DNA from: Candidatus Thiodiazotropha endoloripes
Lineage (GTDB): Bacteria > Pseudomonadota > Gammaproteobacteria > Chromatiales > Chromatiaceae
Assembly: GCA_001709035.1 (NCBI GenBank)
Contig: LVKA01000021.1
Coordinates: forward strand, 62,001-126,000
Length of the DNA stretch: 64,000 nt
Direction of reading: 5' to 3'
Position numbers and translations under genes: made by a program. Below the pieces are notes generated by a model. That model searched no databases, was not told where the DNA came from, and saw nothing but the letters and a program-made list of their open reading frames with translations. Positions 53,413-62,667 of the stretch are shown piece by piece. Within the stretch, counting starts at the first letter, position 1, and each line of letters begins with the position of its first letter.

Positions 53413-54330
53413 TTAAGCTCGCAAATTGTTAAGTTTCTCAGCCAGAAGCTCCAATCGTTCATTATCGTCTATCAGCCCGAATAGAAATATTGACCACCAA
53501 TTATTGGGTGTACCATATTCTGCCTCCTTGGTGTGATTGTATTTCTCTAATGCCACTTTCACACCTCCCACATCGAGATTTTCTGGAGGGATATAGGCAT
53601 CAAGTATTTTATCTCCCCTTGTACAGAGATTGCCCCATGTTTTAATCATCCAATTGATTATCTTGTTTTTAAGAACAACCTCGTGCAAATGAAATTCCAA
53701 AACCCCCAGTTGGGGATGTGCTGGATTAATAACAACAACTGAAATCTCGGGAGAAATGAAATCTCCTATAAATTCAGATTTGTACAACGCCTCATTTATA
53801 AAATCGTCATAGTAAGGATGCATAACTCGCTCACTCGCATTGCTACCCTTACACGCTGTTCCTTTCTTATTATTGCATGAACATGCAGGAACTAAATTGC
53901 GCGAGTATACCGCAAATTCGGGGTAATCATCTTTAGGCAACACATGATCCAATGTCGAAGAACCAAACCCACCGCACAAAGGACAAACATCAGGCGACAA
54001 TTCTTCTCTAAATTTTTTAAAATATGCAAGCCTATCCATTGGTGGCTTGTTGTAATGACTCTTTAATGCTATTTTGAGCCTGCTTGGTATGTCTAACGCA
54101 GTCAATGACCATGGATTACCGTTTGATCCGTGATAATTACCAATTTGATCTAATATAATCTGTAGGTTGTTTTTCAGCTCAGGGAAACTGGAAAGACGAG
54201 TATTTTCCGACAACGTAGTCAGTTCATCTTCATCGTTTATGGCTGGTACGTCAATCCGTTTAAAAACCTTCTCCAAATTTCTTCTTGAGATGCATGATAA
54301 TATCGGCAGAGAGTTCTTTCGATTCTTCAC
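53413..54330 (-). CDS. ptuB: HNH nuclease of a Septu-like system (PtuB-like)
   Basis: 305 aa. The HNH/zinc core reads VCPLCGGFGSSTLDHVLPKD, YPEFAVYSRNLVPAC, CNNKKG, then HPYYDDF, the usual order for PtuB-like nucleases. The ATG at 54330 would overlap the ATPase gene by 71 bases; a TTG at 54276, closer to the ATPase stop, is an alternative start. In Septu, the ATPase holds the nuclease inactive until infection, after which it cuts nucleic acid. The pairing here fits that family. Confidence 0.75.
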   Translation of the reverse strand: MKNRKNSLPILSCISRRNLEKVFKRIDVPAINDEDELTTLSENTRLSSFPELKNNLQIILDQIGNYHGSNGNPWSLTALDIPSRLKIALKSHYNKPPMDRLAYFKKFREELSPDVCPLCGGFGSSTLDHVLPKDDYPEFAVYSRNLVPACSCNNKKGTACKGSNASERVMHPYYDDFINEALYKSEFIGDFISPEISVVVINPAHPQLGVLEFHLHEVVLKNKIINWMIKTWGNLCTRGDKILDAYIPPENLDVGGVKVALEKYNHTKEAEYGTPNNWWSIFLFGLIDDNERLELLAEKLNNLRA

Positions 54331-55948
54331 TATCGAGATATTTTTTTAAGTCGTCCCTAGATTTGAATCTACTTTCGAGCTTTCGCACTAACACACTAGT
54401 TATATCATCATCAAACACAAAATAACTGATCGCCCCGATATCTGCGCCAAATGTATTCAGCCTTGGATTCACAACTTCGACTGCATTGTCTAATAAACTT
54501 TTAAATACCAAAACCTGAGATTTGGGAACTTCTCTCACAAAATATGCAGAATGTGTCGCTAGGATGGCAATCGATCCTGTCTTTTCGAGTAAACTGTCGA
54601 GCACTTCGATAAAATCGGAAATTAGATTTGGGTGAAGATGGGTCTCCGGCTCATCTAAAAGCAGCATTGTCCCATTTTCAACAAAAAGGCACGCTTGAGC
54701 TGCAAATTTTAAAAAAGCTTGTTCACCACTACTAAGAGGTACAACTTTGCCTTCGATGTACCTATAGGCTCCAGCGATATCCTTTACAGCCGCCCATAAC
54801 TCCAGCGTTGCCTGCTCTCCACCAATAGAAAGCCGTTTCAGTGGAACGTATTTTTTTGACCTAGAAATAATAATCTCGGAATGTTGAACTGTATTTGGAC
54901 TTTCAATTTCAAGCACAATATTTTCCGCACCTTTAATAGCGTTCAAGCATTCTTTAAATATTTCCCAACGGGATTTTCCTGCTATCGACTCAATTGATCT
55001 TGCCAATTGCACACATAATTCACCAAAGCCTCTTGAACTTACTTTTTGTCCTGCACGGCTGATAGCTAATCTTCTGTATTGGATATGAGACTTCTCATTT
55101 TCAGGTGGAAATGTATTTAGGGTTTCTCCGGGAGTTGCAAGAGCAATAAGCCTGTTAACCATAACCCTGCCATGGTCACTAGAAGTAAGTTTTTCGTCTG
55201 CTTTGATCAATGATTCAGCAATCGCATTTAGCGAGCGACTTTTACCAAGACCATTGGGACCAATGAGAACATTAATTCTTTTTGGTAAGAATGACTCAAG
55301 ATCAAAATTTAACTCAATTCTATTTTCTACGTCTGAGCCTGGGAGTAACAATTTGAGCGTATACAGTTGAGAGACAACACTGACCTGCTCTTCGCTCAAC
55401 CCATTAAGTATCCCTTCCGCATTGTGAAAAGCGAAGAAATTATCGTTATTTCTCATGAAAGCTAATTTAAAAACTTCTGTTTTAAGCGCTTCTTTAAGAA
55501 TCTCTGGCTTAAGCCCACTTTTTTTTAAGAAAACCAAATCATTCAGCGCACTCAGAATATTTTTAGCACCATCGATACCAAACTTACCGACCAACCTTCT
55601 ATAAGCTTCCATGCCTGTTAAAAGCGTAAAAAACTCGGGTAACTGATCTTGACGACAGGTTTTTGGAAAAGAAAATGCAGAATAGATTTCCTCATGATAA
55701 GGATTGAGATTATTTTCCTTGGCTGGGAGAAAGCCTAAAAGCGTGGCATCTTCATACTCTTCGGAATCATTTTTATTGCGAATGTAAAAGTGGCATCTGC
55801 AACGATGTCCAAAATCATTCCAACTATCCTTTAAAGGGACAATCAATATCCAATTGGATTCAGGCAAATCCTCAAGGTTATACCCATCAGAGAAAAACAC
55901 CTCATATACTGGAGCCTCATCTTTATCGTTCATATTCTCATCGATCAT
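54260..55948 (-). CDS. ptuA: ATPase of a Septu-like system (PtuA-like)
   Basis: About 562 aa from ATG 55948 (a TTG 7 codons earlier extends the frame). Residue numbers count from that TTG. An unusual N-terminal domain of about 200 residues precedes the ABC-type core: Walker A GPNGLGKS (237-244), signature LSSGEQ (412-417), Walker B LLLDEPETHLHP (436-447) and H-loop ATHSAYFVREV. This is the OLD/PtuA style of ATPase. It overlaps the HNH gene, typical of a two-gene defence unit. The tightly coupled pair and AT-rich DNA suggest horizontal gain. Confidence 0.82.
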   Translation of the reverse strand: MIDENMNDKDEAPVYEVFFSDGYNLEDLPESNWILIVPLKDSWNDFGHRCRCHFYIRNKNDSEEYEDATLLGFLPAKENNLNPYHEEIYSAFSFPKTCRQDQLPEFFTLLTGMEAYRRLVGKFGIDGAKNILSALNDLVFLKKSGLKPEILKEALKTEVFKLAFMRNNDNFFAFHNAEGILNGLSEEQVSVVSQLYTLKLLLPGSDVENRIELNFDLESFLPKRINVLIGPNGLGKSRSLNAIAESLIKADEKLTSSDHGRVMVNRLIALATPGETLNTFPPENEKSHIQYRRLAISRAGQKVSSRGFGELCVQLARSIESIAGKSRWEIFKECLNAIKGAENIVLEIESPNTVQHSEIIISRSKKYVPLKRLSIGGEQATLELWAAVKDIAGAYRYIEGKVVPLSSGEQAFLKFAAQACLFVENGTMLLLDEPETHLHPNLISDFIEVLDSLLEKTGSIAILATHSAYFVREVPKSQVLVFKSLLDNAVEVVNPRLNTFGADIGAISYFVFDDDITSVLVRKLESRFKSRDDLKKYLDSEESKELSADIIMHLKKKFGEGF

Positions 55949-56150
55949 AATCCACTTTCGATTCCACAATTAAAGGATTCTGGTTGATTGTGAATTCCGG
56001 ACACAGTCTAAATCAATCAATATCTGCTTCGGGTCGAGAGCTGAAGTACTCTAATTCCATTTATTTCCATCTTTCATTTTTTGTACAGAATACCTCAAGT
56101 ATGACGAAAGCTGTAGTGTTCAACAAAATCCCTAGACCGACCCCTGGCCA

Positions 56151-56429
56151 TCATGCAGCTATTTCGATTGATACGTGTAATCCTAAACGATGTGCGATAT
56201 CTACCAGAGTATCCAATCGGAAGTCACTGATTTTTCCCTGACTCAAGGCACTGACTCGTGGCTGAGTGATGTGCAACAGTTCTGCAGCTTCACTTTGCCT
56301 TAGTTTTCTGGATGTTAACTCTTCGTTAATCGCTATTAATAGTGCCGATCTCAATTTTAGGTTTTCAGCCCGAATAGGATCATCTTCCAAGGCATCCCAC
56401 ACACTTTCATATCGGTTTTCTTTGCTCAT
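56151..56429 (-). CDS. HigA-like Xre antitoxin
   Basis: 92 aa with a clear helix-turn-helix (RKLRQSEAAELLHITQPRVS ALSQGKISDF) and a C-terminal helix LVDIAHRLGLHVSIEI. Its ATG overlaps the toxin stop by four bases. Toxin-first order is typical of HigBA-like pairs. It likely represses the operon and neutralises the toxin. Confidence 0.87.
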   Translation of the reverse strand: MSKENRYESVWDALEDDPIRAENLKLRSALLIAINEELTSRKLRQSEAAELLHITQPRVSALSQGKISDFRLDTLVDIAHRLGLHVSIEIAA

Positions 56430-56752
56430 TTATAAAACCTTTGAACTATTTCTTTAAGCGCTCGTTTAGCTATTTCAATATCGGGCTTCGATGTTTTTTG
56501 AGTCTTTTTTCTAAAAGCATGTAAAACATAAATTGCCTCATCGAATTTCGCGATATAAATAACACGCCACTGCCCTTCTTGCTGGATGCGAATTTCACGC
56601 ACTCCTTGTCCGACTGAGGCCATCGGCTTCCAGTCCATGGGGTCCAATCCGTGCTGTACCCTATCCAATTGATGACCTGCCTCACGTTTAATTTCGACGG
56701 GGAATTTTCGAATCAGTTCTAACGAACGCCCTACGAATACAATCCCTTTCAA
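56426..56752 (-). CDS. HigB/Gp49-like (RelE superfamily) toxin
   Basis: 108 aa. Conserved pattern: GRSLELIRKFPVEIKREAGH, LDPMDWKPMASVGQGVREIR, WRVIYIAKFDEAIYVLHAFR and KKTQKTSKPDIEIAKRAL. This is the phage Gp49-like family of ribosome-dependent mRNA nucleases. The first gene of the pair; its upstream region (56753-56833) is AT-rich. Confidence 0.87.
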   Translation of the reverse strand: MKGIVFVGRSLELIRKFPVEIKREAGHQLDRVQHGLDPMDWKPMASVGQGVREIRIQQEGQWRVIYIAKFDEAIYVLHAFRKKTQKTSKPDIEIAKRALKEIVQRFYK

Positions 56753-56833
56753 AGTATACTCCTAGATATATAATATACAAGTAACTGTATATCACTAGTG
56801 ATTAACACATTGAATTTATTTGATATAATGAAT

Positions 56834-57580
56834 CTATGGTGGTACTAACCTGCGACAGGTAACTTTGAATGCATGATCTATCCTTCTGTCCCAAGGGTCT
56901 ATATAAATAAGTGACATATCAGGGCTGGAATGCCCCAAGACTCCCTGGATCAGTTCTAGGTCATGACCCTTGCGGTCCAGCCAGGTTGCCAAACTACGCC
57001 GGCCTGAGTGGCTGGATCCCCCATGAACACCTGCCTGCTTAATAAGCTCACGAGCCAAATTCTCAAGAGAACCGCAGACCATTGTCTCTTTTAACTTACC
57101 TTCTATATCCCGGTACCGCTTTACGTTGAACGCCAGCTTTTGCCATCGCTTGCCTTTCAGAGACAGAAAAACAGGGCTTTCTGGTGCAAGGCCACCGTAG
57201 GTGCCATCCTGAGATAACATGACTCGATGTAGAAGTCTCTGCGCTTTGAGATTCTCAAGCGCTTCTCGTTGCTGCGGAACCAGAATATAGATAGTTCTAG
57301 GATTGCCGGTCTTGGTGTATTTAGCTGGGATTCTGAAGGCCTTCTTCAGATCCCCTGTTGGGAAATAAATATCTTTGATGGTCAGTTGAGCGGCCTCATT
57401 GATTCGCAAACCACTGCCAAAGAGCATCCAGATCAGTGCAACATTTCTTCTGGCTGTTTCTCCACGAGATGCTGCCCATAGTATATGGGCAAGCTGTTTT
57501 GGATGTTCAATAGTCTGCGCTTGACCCGAACCGGTCACAATTTCTGTCTTGAGTCGCCTGACTGGCCTGTTTGCTCCCAT
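56834..57580 (-). CDS. Tyrosine recombinase, short integron/phage-like type
   Basis: About 248 aa from ATG 57580, which follows GAGGGAAAATCT; the open frame extends 30 codons more. The catalytic set is visible: R in FGSGLRINEAAQ, K in KYTKTGNPRT, H-x-x-R in GSSHSGRRSLATW, H in LGHSSPDMS, and Y in LIYIDP. The core-binding domain is reduced, making this smaller than the 33.9-kb integrase. It marks another mobile boundary near the right end of the island. No attachment repeat was identified. Confidence 0.87.
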   Translation of the reverse strand: MGANRPVRRLKTEIVTGSGQAQTIEHPKQLAHILWAASRGETARRNVALIWMLFGSGLRINEAAQLTIKDIYFPTGDLKKAFRIPAKYTKTGNPRTIYILVPQQREALENLKAQRLLHRVMLSQDGTYGGLAPESPVFLSLKGKRWQKLAFNVKRYRDIEGKLKETMVCGSLENLARELIKQAGVHGGSSHSGRRSLATWLDRKGHDLELIQGVLGHSSPDMSLIYIDPWDRRIDHAFKVTCRRLVPP

Positions 57581-57747
57581 AGATTTTCCCTCGAATATCA
57601 CAAATCCAGTCATTTCTGGAATTGTGATACTAGATATTTTTACAGTCCCGATACTCCTCAAACCTAGCAAATTCGGGCCTTCATGGGAATATTATCCAGG
57701 TGGGTTCAAGACGACTTTGACCGACTTATAACTAAAGCCTATAATAA

Positions 57748-57780
57748 CCATATGAGCATATAAGGATGGCCATATGAGCA
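57748..57780 (+). repeat. Repeat pair at the second RES/Xre start
   Basis: CCATATGAGCA occurs at 57748-57758 and 57770-57780, 22 bases apart (about two helical turns). The second copy overlaps the antitoxin start codon (57774). These are candidate operator half-sites for autoregulation by the Xre antitoxin. Confidence 0.5.
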
Positions 57781-58313
57781 CAAAAGAGAAGCCAATCGCT
57801 ACGCCCAAGAAGGGAACCGCAGCTGGTTACCGTACTGAGCGTGATGCGGCAACAGGCCAGTTTACTGGCATTAAGGCTCGCAAAAGGACCAAGAAGGGAG
57901 GCCTCCGCTTGGTTCAAAGAGTCACAGGAATTCGCTCAGATAGCCGAGAGAAAATTCTGAGCCGCATCAAAAAAGGACTGAAATACAGTGCGATAACCCA
58001 ACTCGAGGCGGCACTGCATACCTCGCAAAAGGAAATCGCCCAGGTTTTGTCCATACCGACCTCGACATTACAACGTCGAAAGAAAGCCGGACTGCTGCAA
58101 ATGGATGAATCGGATCGTGTGGTTCGGTTAGCCAGCCTTAAGGATGCTGCGGTAGCAATGATGCAAGGGGATGACGAAGCCGCTGTGGCTTGGTTGCATA
58201 CTCCGCTCGATATTTTGGGCGGAGAATCCCCCTTGGAGCATGCCAGCACTGAATTGGGTGCCAGGGATGTGGAAGACCTGATCGGGCGCTTGCGCCATGG
58301 GGTCTTCAGCTAA
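57774..58313 (+). CDS. Xre/MbcA/ParS-type antitoxin (second RES module)
   Basis: 179 aa. ATG 57774 follows AAGGAT. A basic, low-complexity N-terminus (ATPKKGTAAGYRTERDAATG ... KARKRTKKGG) precedes the helix-turn-helix-like region (SQKEIAQVLSIPTSTLQRRK) and the C-terminal DUF2384-like domain (AVAWLHTPLDILGGESPLEH). The stop shares one base with the toxin start (TAATG). Same architecture as the pair at 32.7-33.8 kb but clearly divergent in sequence. Confidence 0.87.
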   Translation: MSTKEKPIATPKKGTAAGYRTERDAATGQFTGIKARKRTKKGGLRLVQRVTGIRSDSREKILSRIKKGLKYSAITQLEAALHTSQKEIAQVLSIPTSTLQRRKKAGLLQMDESDRVVRLASLKDAAVAMMQGDDEAAVAWLHTPLDILGGESPLEHASTELGARDVEDLIGRLRHGVFS

Positions 58314-58783
58314 TGCTGTCAGGCTGGCGAATCGCCGCTACTGAATTCTCATCATCACACGACGAAATGATGTCCGGCGAAGGGGCGTCCTTATTCGGTG
58401 GACGATGGAACAGCAAAGGTGTCAGGGTCGTCTATCTCGGCAGCAGCTTGGCGCAGGCTGCAATGGAGCTCTTGATCCACGTAGGTCGAGCAGACATTCT
58501 CAAAGGCTATCATAAATTGGAAGTCTCTTTCCCCGAGGCGTTGGTGCTGCACATCGCGTTAGCCGATTTACCGAAAGACTGGCGTGAACCCACCATGGCC
58601 TCATCAGTGCGAGCCATTGGGGATCAGTGGATTGCCGATAACAGTTCGCTTATCCTTCAGGTTCCCAGTGTAGCCGTAGCGGGCGAATACAACTATCTGT
58701 TCAATCCTCAACACCCGGATGCTTCCAAAGTTACGTTCAGTGCCATAACAAAATTCACCTTTGATCCCAGGCTGGTAAAATAA
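58313..58783 (+). CDS. RES-domain toxin (second module)
   Basis: 156 aa: GWRIA, LFGGRWNSKGVRVVYLGSS, LAQAAMELLIHVG (active-site glutamate), NSSLILQVPSVAV and NYLFNPQHPD. This copy keeps the standard GGRWN motif, whereas the first module has GSRWV. The family depletes NAD+. Coupled to its antitoxin by a one-base overlap. Confidence 0.9.
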   Translation: MLSGWRIAATEFSSSHDEMMSGEGASLFGGRWNSKGVRVVYLGSSLAQAAMELLIHVGRADILKGYHKLEVSFPEALVLHIALADLPKDWREPTMASSVRAIGDQWIADNSSLILQVPSVAVAGEYNYLFNPQHPDASKVTFSAITKFTFDPRLVK

Positions 58784-59501
58784 CAGTAGGATTTAAAAAG
58801 GCAGTACCTCGCACTCTGGTCTCCCATGAAAGGGAACCAGCCTTGACGACCTAATGCCTTAGGATTCGTTAAAACCTCGATCCCTTGACCGCTTGGGCAA
58901 AGTAGCACCCTCCGACCGGCACCAGGATCGTTAACATTGCCGGCACGGTATTCGAGACGTCGCTCCATCTATTTCCCTACTCTATCCTACTCGGGAGAAA
59001 CTTTCCGGCACCGGACCTGCTTTTACCAGAATTCTTTGATTCAGGGGAAACAATGTATGTGTACCCAATCCTGTGACTTGTATGGCCGTCCTGCGTATCA
59101 CCAAATACTGTTCAATGTCAGGTGTAACCCTGATACCCCGCAATGCAGGGGAATACTAAGACCAATTCAAAAAGTTCGACCAAGATTTGGAAACAGAAAA
59201 GCCATACTTATGTCATATCCGAACCAGTAGAGTATCAAGATCAACGCTATGAATTGGTCAATATGGTAGAGATAGATTTTTGGCAATTTTGCACACATAT
59301 ACAATTGAGGCGAGGTACCTAAGTTCGAGATACTCTTCTATAGAGCTTATGACAATAATTCCGTAATTCTTTATATTTCCTCATGTGTAATCTATCTAAA
59401 TACTAGACTTATCAAAACTCATGGAGAGCTCTATAGCCGTCTCTAAAATTAAAACTGATGTTGACACATTATGTATTAAGTACTTCTACTCCTTGTTTTA
59501 C
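58784..59501. other. Gene-poor region between the island and flagellar operon
   Basis: No gene, RNA or element is recognised in these 718 bases. Minus-strand frame 58708-58968 is open but overlaps the toxin end and lacks support. The DNA becomes AT-rich towards the flagellar genes. The island's right edge probably lies here. Confidence 0.5.
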
Positions 59502-60221
59502 CTAAAATTCAAAATCTAAATTCTGGTTTAGTTTCTCATATTCTTCACGAATCTTTGTTAAAGCGGTTTTATGCAACTGTGAAATACGTCCCTTTGATAA
59601 ACTACAGAGCTTAGCAAGATCATCAAAACTCATGGCATGAAAATAGTGATTTCTGATAATCAATCTCTCTTTATCTGGAAGATTATCGATGATCATCCCT
59701 AGTTGAGTTGATAAAATTCTTGAGCATTCCTTGTTATAGAGCTCGTCATCTAGCATGTCTTCCCGTAGAAGAAACCCGGCGTCTTCTAACATGAAGCTTA
59801 AAGCCAGCTCTACGGTAATACTGACAAGCTTAGTGAAATGATCATCATTCTCACTAAGGTTATTTTCAGTGATCGAGGTAATTCTTGTCCTGCGTGACCT
59901 TCTAAAAAAAGCGATTTGATCTCTTAATTCAGTAGATTTTTCTAATCCATTTAAAAGAGCACCTTTGATACGATAATTTGCAAAAGTCGAAAATGATGCA
60001 CCTTTTTCAGGATCATACCGTTGTACAGATTCCAGGAGCCCCAACATAGCTAGCTGTAGATAATCATTAAACTCTACATCGTCACTTGATCTCAAGCGAT
60101 AATAGTGTACCGCACTGTTTCGGGCCAAGTAGGTATAGTGATCAATTAGAGTAAATCTTTCAGATGCTTGGGGATTAGCCTTGAGAGTTTTCCAATATTC
60201 TTCTTCCTGTTGTTTATCCAT
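59502..60221 (-). CDS. fliA: Flagellar sigma factor FliA (sigma-28 type)
   Basis: 239 aa. Region 2 shows SSDDVEFNDYLQLAMLGLLE, VQRYDPEKGASFSTFANYRI KGAL; region 4 shows NLPDKERLIIRNHYFHAMSF DDLAKLCSLSKGRISQLH. The middle is divergent from polar-flagellum FliA, with an Arg-rich RRSRRTRITS. It would direct late flagellar genes. Its place at the end of a structural operon, 45 bases after fliP, resembles lateral or secondary flagellar systems. Confidence 0.85.
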   Translation of the reverse strand: MDKQQEEEYWKTLKANPQASERFTLIDHYTYLARNSAVHYYRLRSSDDVEFNDYLQLAMLGLLESVQRYDPEKGASFSTFANYRIKGALLNGLEKSTELRDQIAFFRRSRRTRITSITENNLSENDDHFTKLVSITVELALSFMLEDAGFLLREDMLDDELYNKECSRILSTQLGMIIDNLPDKERLIIRNHYFHAMSFDDLAKLCSLSKGRISQLHKTALTKIREEYEKLNQNLDFEF

Positions 60222-60266
60222 ATGCCTAATCGAAGATATTAGATATACTGTAGAATAAGATAGATT

Positions 60267-61049
60267 TTAGACAAAACTTCCAAGCAGTGAATGTACAACG
60301 AGATTCCATCCATCAATTAAGACAAACATCAATATTTTTATTGGTAGAGATATCATCATCGGAGGTACCATTAACATACCCATAGACATTAGAATACTAG
60401 CTACAACAATATCTATAAGTACAAAAGGCAAAAAAATTACAAATCCTATCTGAAATGCAGCTTTTAGTTCGCTTAGCATAAACGCAGGGATAACTTGCAG
60501 ATTAGATACATCTTCTATTGTTTGAGGCATTTCGCTTCCAGAAACTTCTACCATTAATGCTAAGTCTTCTTCTCTAGTTTGCCTGATCATGAAATCACGC
60601 AATGGTGATATCCCTTCGTGAAATGCAGCTTGTGTGGTTATACTACCATCTTGATAAGGTACCAACGCCTTCTCTTCTATGATATTTAATGTTGGTAACA
60701 TGTTAAAAAAAGTTAAAAATAGGGCCAAACTAATTAAAACCGTATTAGGTGGAGTTTGTTGCATCCCAAATGCATGACGCAAAATAGCGAGAACAACAAT
60801 AATTCGAGTAAAGGAAGTCATCATAATCAGTATTGCTGGCGCAAGACTTAATACTGTTAATCCTAGTATTATCTTGATAGCAGTAGCGACTTCTTCTGAA
60901 TCACCCGTCGAATCATTAATATTAATACCAATTCCAGGTAATTGTATATCTGCTGCATAAATTAGAGTTGGGAACAGCAGAAATATTCCAATACCAAGCA
61001 GAGTACAAAGATACTTGGAATACGCTTGATAAAACTTAACTAATTTCAT
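60267..61049 (-). CDS. fliP: Flagellar export apparatus protein FliP
   Basis: 260 aa, full length. Cleavable signal (LLGIGIFLLFPTLIYA), then conserved membrane segments TSFTRIIVVLAILRHAFGMQ QTPPNTV, LALFLTFFNMLPTLN, and C-terminal IPAFMLSELKAAFQIGF and LMVPPMMISLPIKI. Core of the type III flagellar export gate. The start overlaps fliO by 14 bases. Confidence 0.94.
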   Translation of the reverse strand: MKLVKFYQAYSKYLCTLLGIGIFLLFPTLIYAADIQLPGIGININDSTGDSEEVATAIKIILGLTVLSLAPAILIMMTSFTRIIVVLAILRHAFGMQQTPPNTVLISLALFLTFFNMLPTLNIIEEKALVPYQDGSITTQAAFHEGISPLRDFMIRQTREEDLALMVEVSGSEMPQTIEDVSNLQVIPAFMLSELKAAFQIGFVIFLPFVLIDIVVASILMSMGMLMVPPMMISLPIKILMFVLIDGWNLVVHSLLGSFV

Positions 61050-61509
61050 TGTCTATTAGATTTGGCGCCTTAGAAGCCTCTAGTGTTACTAAGTTATCAC
61101 CGCTTTGCGCTAGTACATATTTTGTATCATTCACTTGAACAATAGAGAGAGTGAGTTTTGGTGTTAATCTTTTTACTGCAATTAGTTTAATATTTTGCGA
61201 TGCGAATTGAGTTAAGGGTTGTTTCAAATAGTATTTTTTTAGTATATATACAAAAAAAATGACGAGTAGTATACCTATGAACGTAGCGAACAATATACGG
61301 ATTAAGCTTGTATGTGAAAACAAACTTTCGTTTCTAAAAGGTATTTTATTTGAATCAATATCTTGACGTGAGTTGTTTTCTGTATCAGGATTTAGTGCTG
61401 TTTTCTGATAGGTAGACTGACTTGATATATCAGAATTTTTACTATCTGATATATCTCCTTTAGCTGGTATAGCTAGTAAGGCAGTTAATAAAAAAATACT
61501 AACTCGCAT
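61036..61509 (-). CDS. fliO: Flagellar protein FliO
   Basis: 157 aa with a signal or first helix, a polar Ser/Asp/Asn linker, a transmembrane helix (ILFATFIGILLVIFFVYIL) and the FliO C-terminal domain (IKLIAVKRLTPKLTLSIVQV, YVLAQSGDNLVTLE). It assists FliP assembly. The long polar periplasmic segment is larger than in usual FliO. Overlaps fliN by 11 bases. Confidence 0.85.
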   Translation of the reverse strand: MRVSIFLLTALLAIPAKGDISDSKNSDISSQSTYQKTALNPDTENNSRQDIDSNKIPFRNESLFSHTSLIRILFATFIGILLVIFFVYILKKYYLKQPLTQFASQNIKLIAVKRLTPKLTLSIVQVNDTKYVLAQSGDNLVTLEASKAPNLIDNEIS

Positions 61510-61840
61510 TTTCTTTATGCAACTCTGTTATACAGACACCAAAATGATCTCCTGTTACAACCAACTGGCCGCGTGCAACAATACGTCCATCAAGATACAA
61601 GTCAATTGGCGCTAATGCATCACGATCTAGTTTAACGATAGAATCAACTTTTAAATTATAAAGATCTTCTACAGTAACATCAGCTTCACCAATACAAGCT
61701 TCCAGTTTTACTCTTACATCTTTAATAATTTCCAGGTTGGAATTAAAGATCGCACTACCTTGAGGAGTCTTATTTGGCAGATCATTAAGCTGTACTTGCT
61801 CAACGGTTTTTGATGATTTATCTGTTGTATTGTTAGTCAT
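61499..61840 (-). CDS. fliN: Flagellar motor switch protein FliN
   Basis: About 113 aa from ATG 61840; a GTG at 61852 overlapping the fliM stop is an alternative. The SpoA domain is clear: LEIIKDVRVKLEACIGEADV, DLYNLKVDSIVKLDR, PIDLYLDGRIVARGQLV and FGVCITEL. Forms the C-ring with FliM and FliG and also acts in export. Confidence 0.92.
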   Translation of the reverse strand: MTNNTTDKSSKTVEQVQLNDLPNKTPQGSAIFNSNLEIIKDVRVKLEACIGEADVTVEDLYNLKVDSIVKLDRDALAPIDLYLDGRIVARGQLVVTGDHFGVCITELHKENAS

Positions 61841-61851
61841 AGCTACACCCA

Positions 61852-62667
61852 CTATTTAGAGATTTCTGAGGTATCACGGGCTATTTGAATACCTAAAGAT
61901 CCATTTGTCAGGCCAATAAATCCTTCGCATGAGTATCCTTCGGCTTCGAATTTCATCTGTGCACAGTCATTGAATTTTTTATCTAAAGTAACAACATCCC
62001 CAATACAAATAGTTACCAACTCCTCTAACTTAAGTTCAGCCGTTCCTATGTAAACACTCGCTTTTATAGTTTGATTCTTTGTTGCTTCTTGAAAAGAGTT
62101 TAAATTTACTATTCTTTTGCTCTGTACCTCTAGTGTTTCTTCCTTTATATATCTTTCTATGGTAGCCGGTGAAATGATAAAGCTAAACGTTAATTCGTCT
62201 ACTAGAACCTTTATGATAAGAGCGCCTGAAGCCAATCTATCAGCATCTTGTGGGTAATTTTTGTCAGTCGTAATAAATGGTATATTCTCGTAAGGGATGT
62301 CATTTCCTGATAGTAATCGTCGACCAAGTTCTACAAGTGATTGTAAAGCTGCATCGCTGATAATCTCGGAAGACAATGACCAAGATGCACTCTCTTGTGG
62401 CAGCTCTGTAAGAATAGCGCCAAACTGATTCAATTTACTGGTTGCAACTAAACAACACCAGTTATCATCTAGCCAATTAATCATCTTCAATGATTTAAGT
62501 GGAGTATGGGTCTTTCGGTATTCAGATAATGTTTCGAGAGACACTAATTTTACATTGCTATTATCAGGCAACCATTCTAAACCCCAATCGTTGAGTATAG
62601 AATCGAATGCCTGGAAGAGTTGATCTTTTATTCTAACTCCGAGTAAACGATAAGGTTTGCAGTTCAT
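61852..62667 (-). CDS. fliM: FliM-like motor switch protein without CheY-binding N-terminus
   Basis: 271 aa, shorter than typical FliM (about 330). The C-terminal SpoA domain is recognisable (IKASVYIGTAELKLEELVTI CIGDVV, TLDKKFNDCAQMKFEAEGYS, FIGLTNGSLGIQIA). The N-terminus (MNCKPYRLLGVRIKDQLFQA) lacks the conserved CheY-P-binding motif and GGxG-type middle features, making it closer to SctQ-like or lateral-flagellar FliM. Start overlaps flgE stop by four bases. Confidence 0.75.
   Translation of the reverse strand: MNCKPYRLLGVRIKDQLFQAFDSILNDWGLEWLPDNSNVKLVSLETLSEYRKTHTPLKSLKMINWLDDNWCCLVATSKLNQFGAILTELPQESASWSLSSEIISDAALQSLVELGRRLLSGNDIPYENIPFITTDKNYPQDADRLASGALIIKVLVDELTFSFIISPATIERYIKEETLEVQSKRIVNLNSFQEATKNQTIKASVYIGTAELKLEELVTICIGDVVTLDKKFNDCAQMKFEAEGYSCEGFIGLTNGSLGIQIARDTSEISK

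Noticed and set aside
58708-58968. 86-aa minus-strand frame after the second RES toxin
   Set aside because: Overlaps the toxin 3' end and lacks a start signal. A relation to a mobile intron was considered, but no domain V/VI-like structure was recognised.
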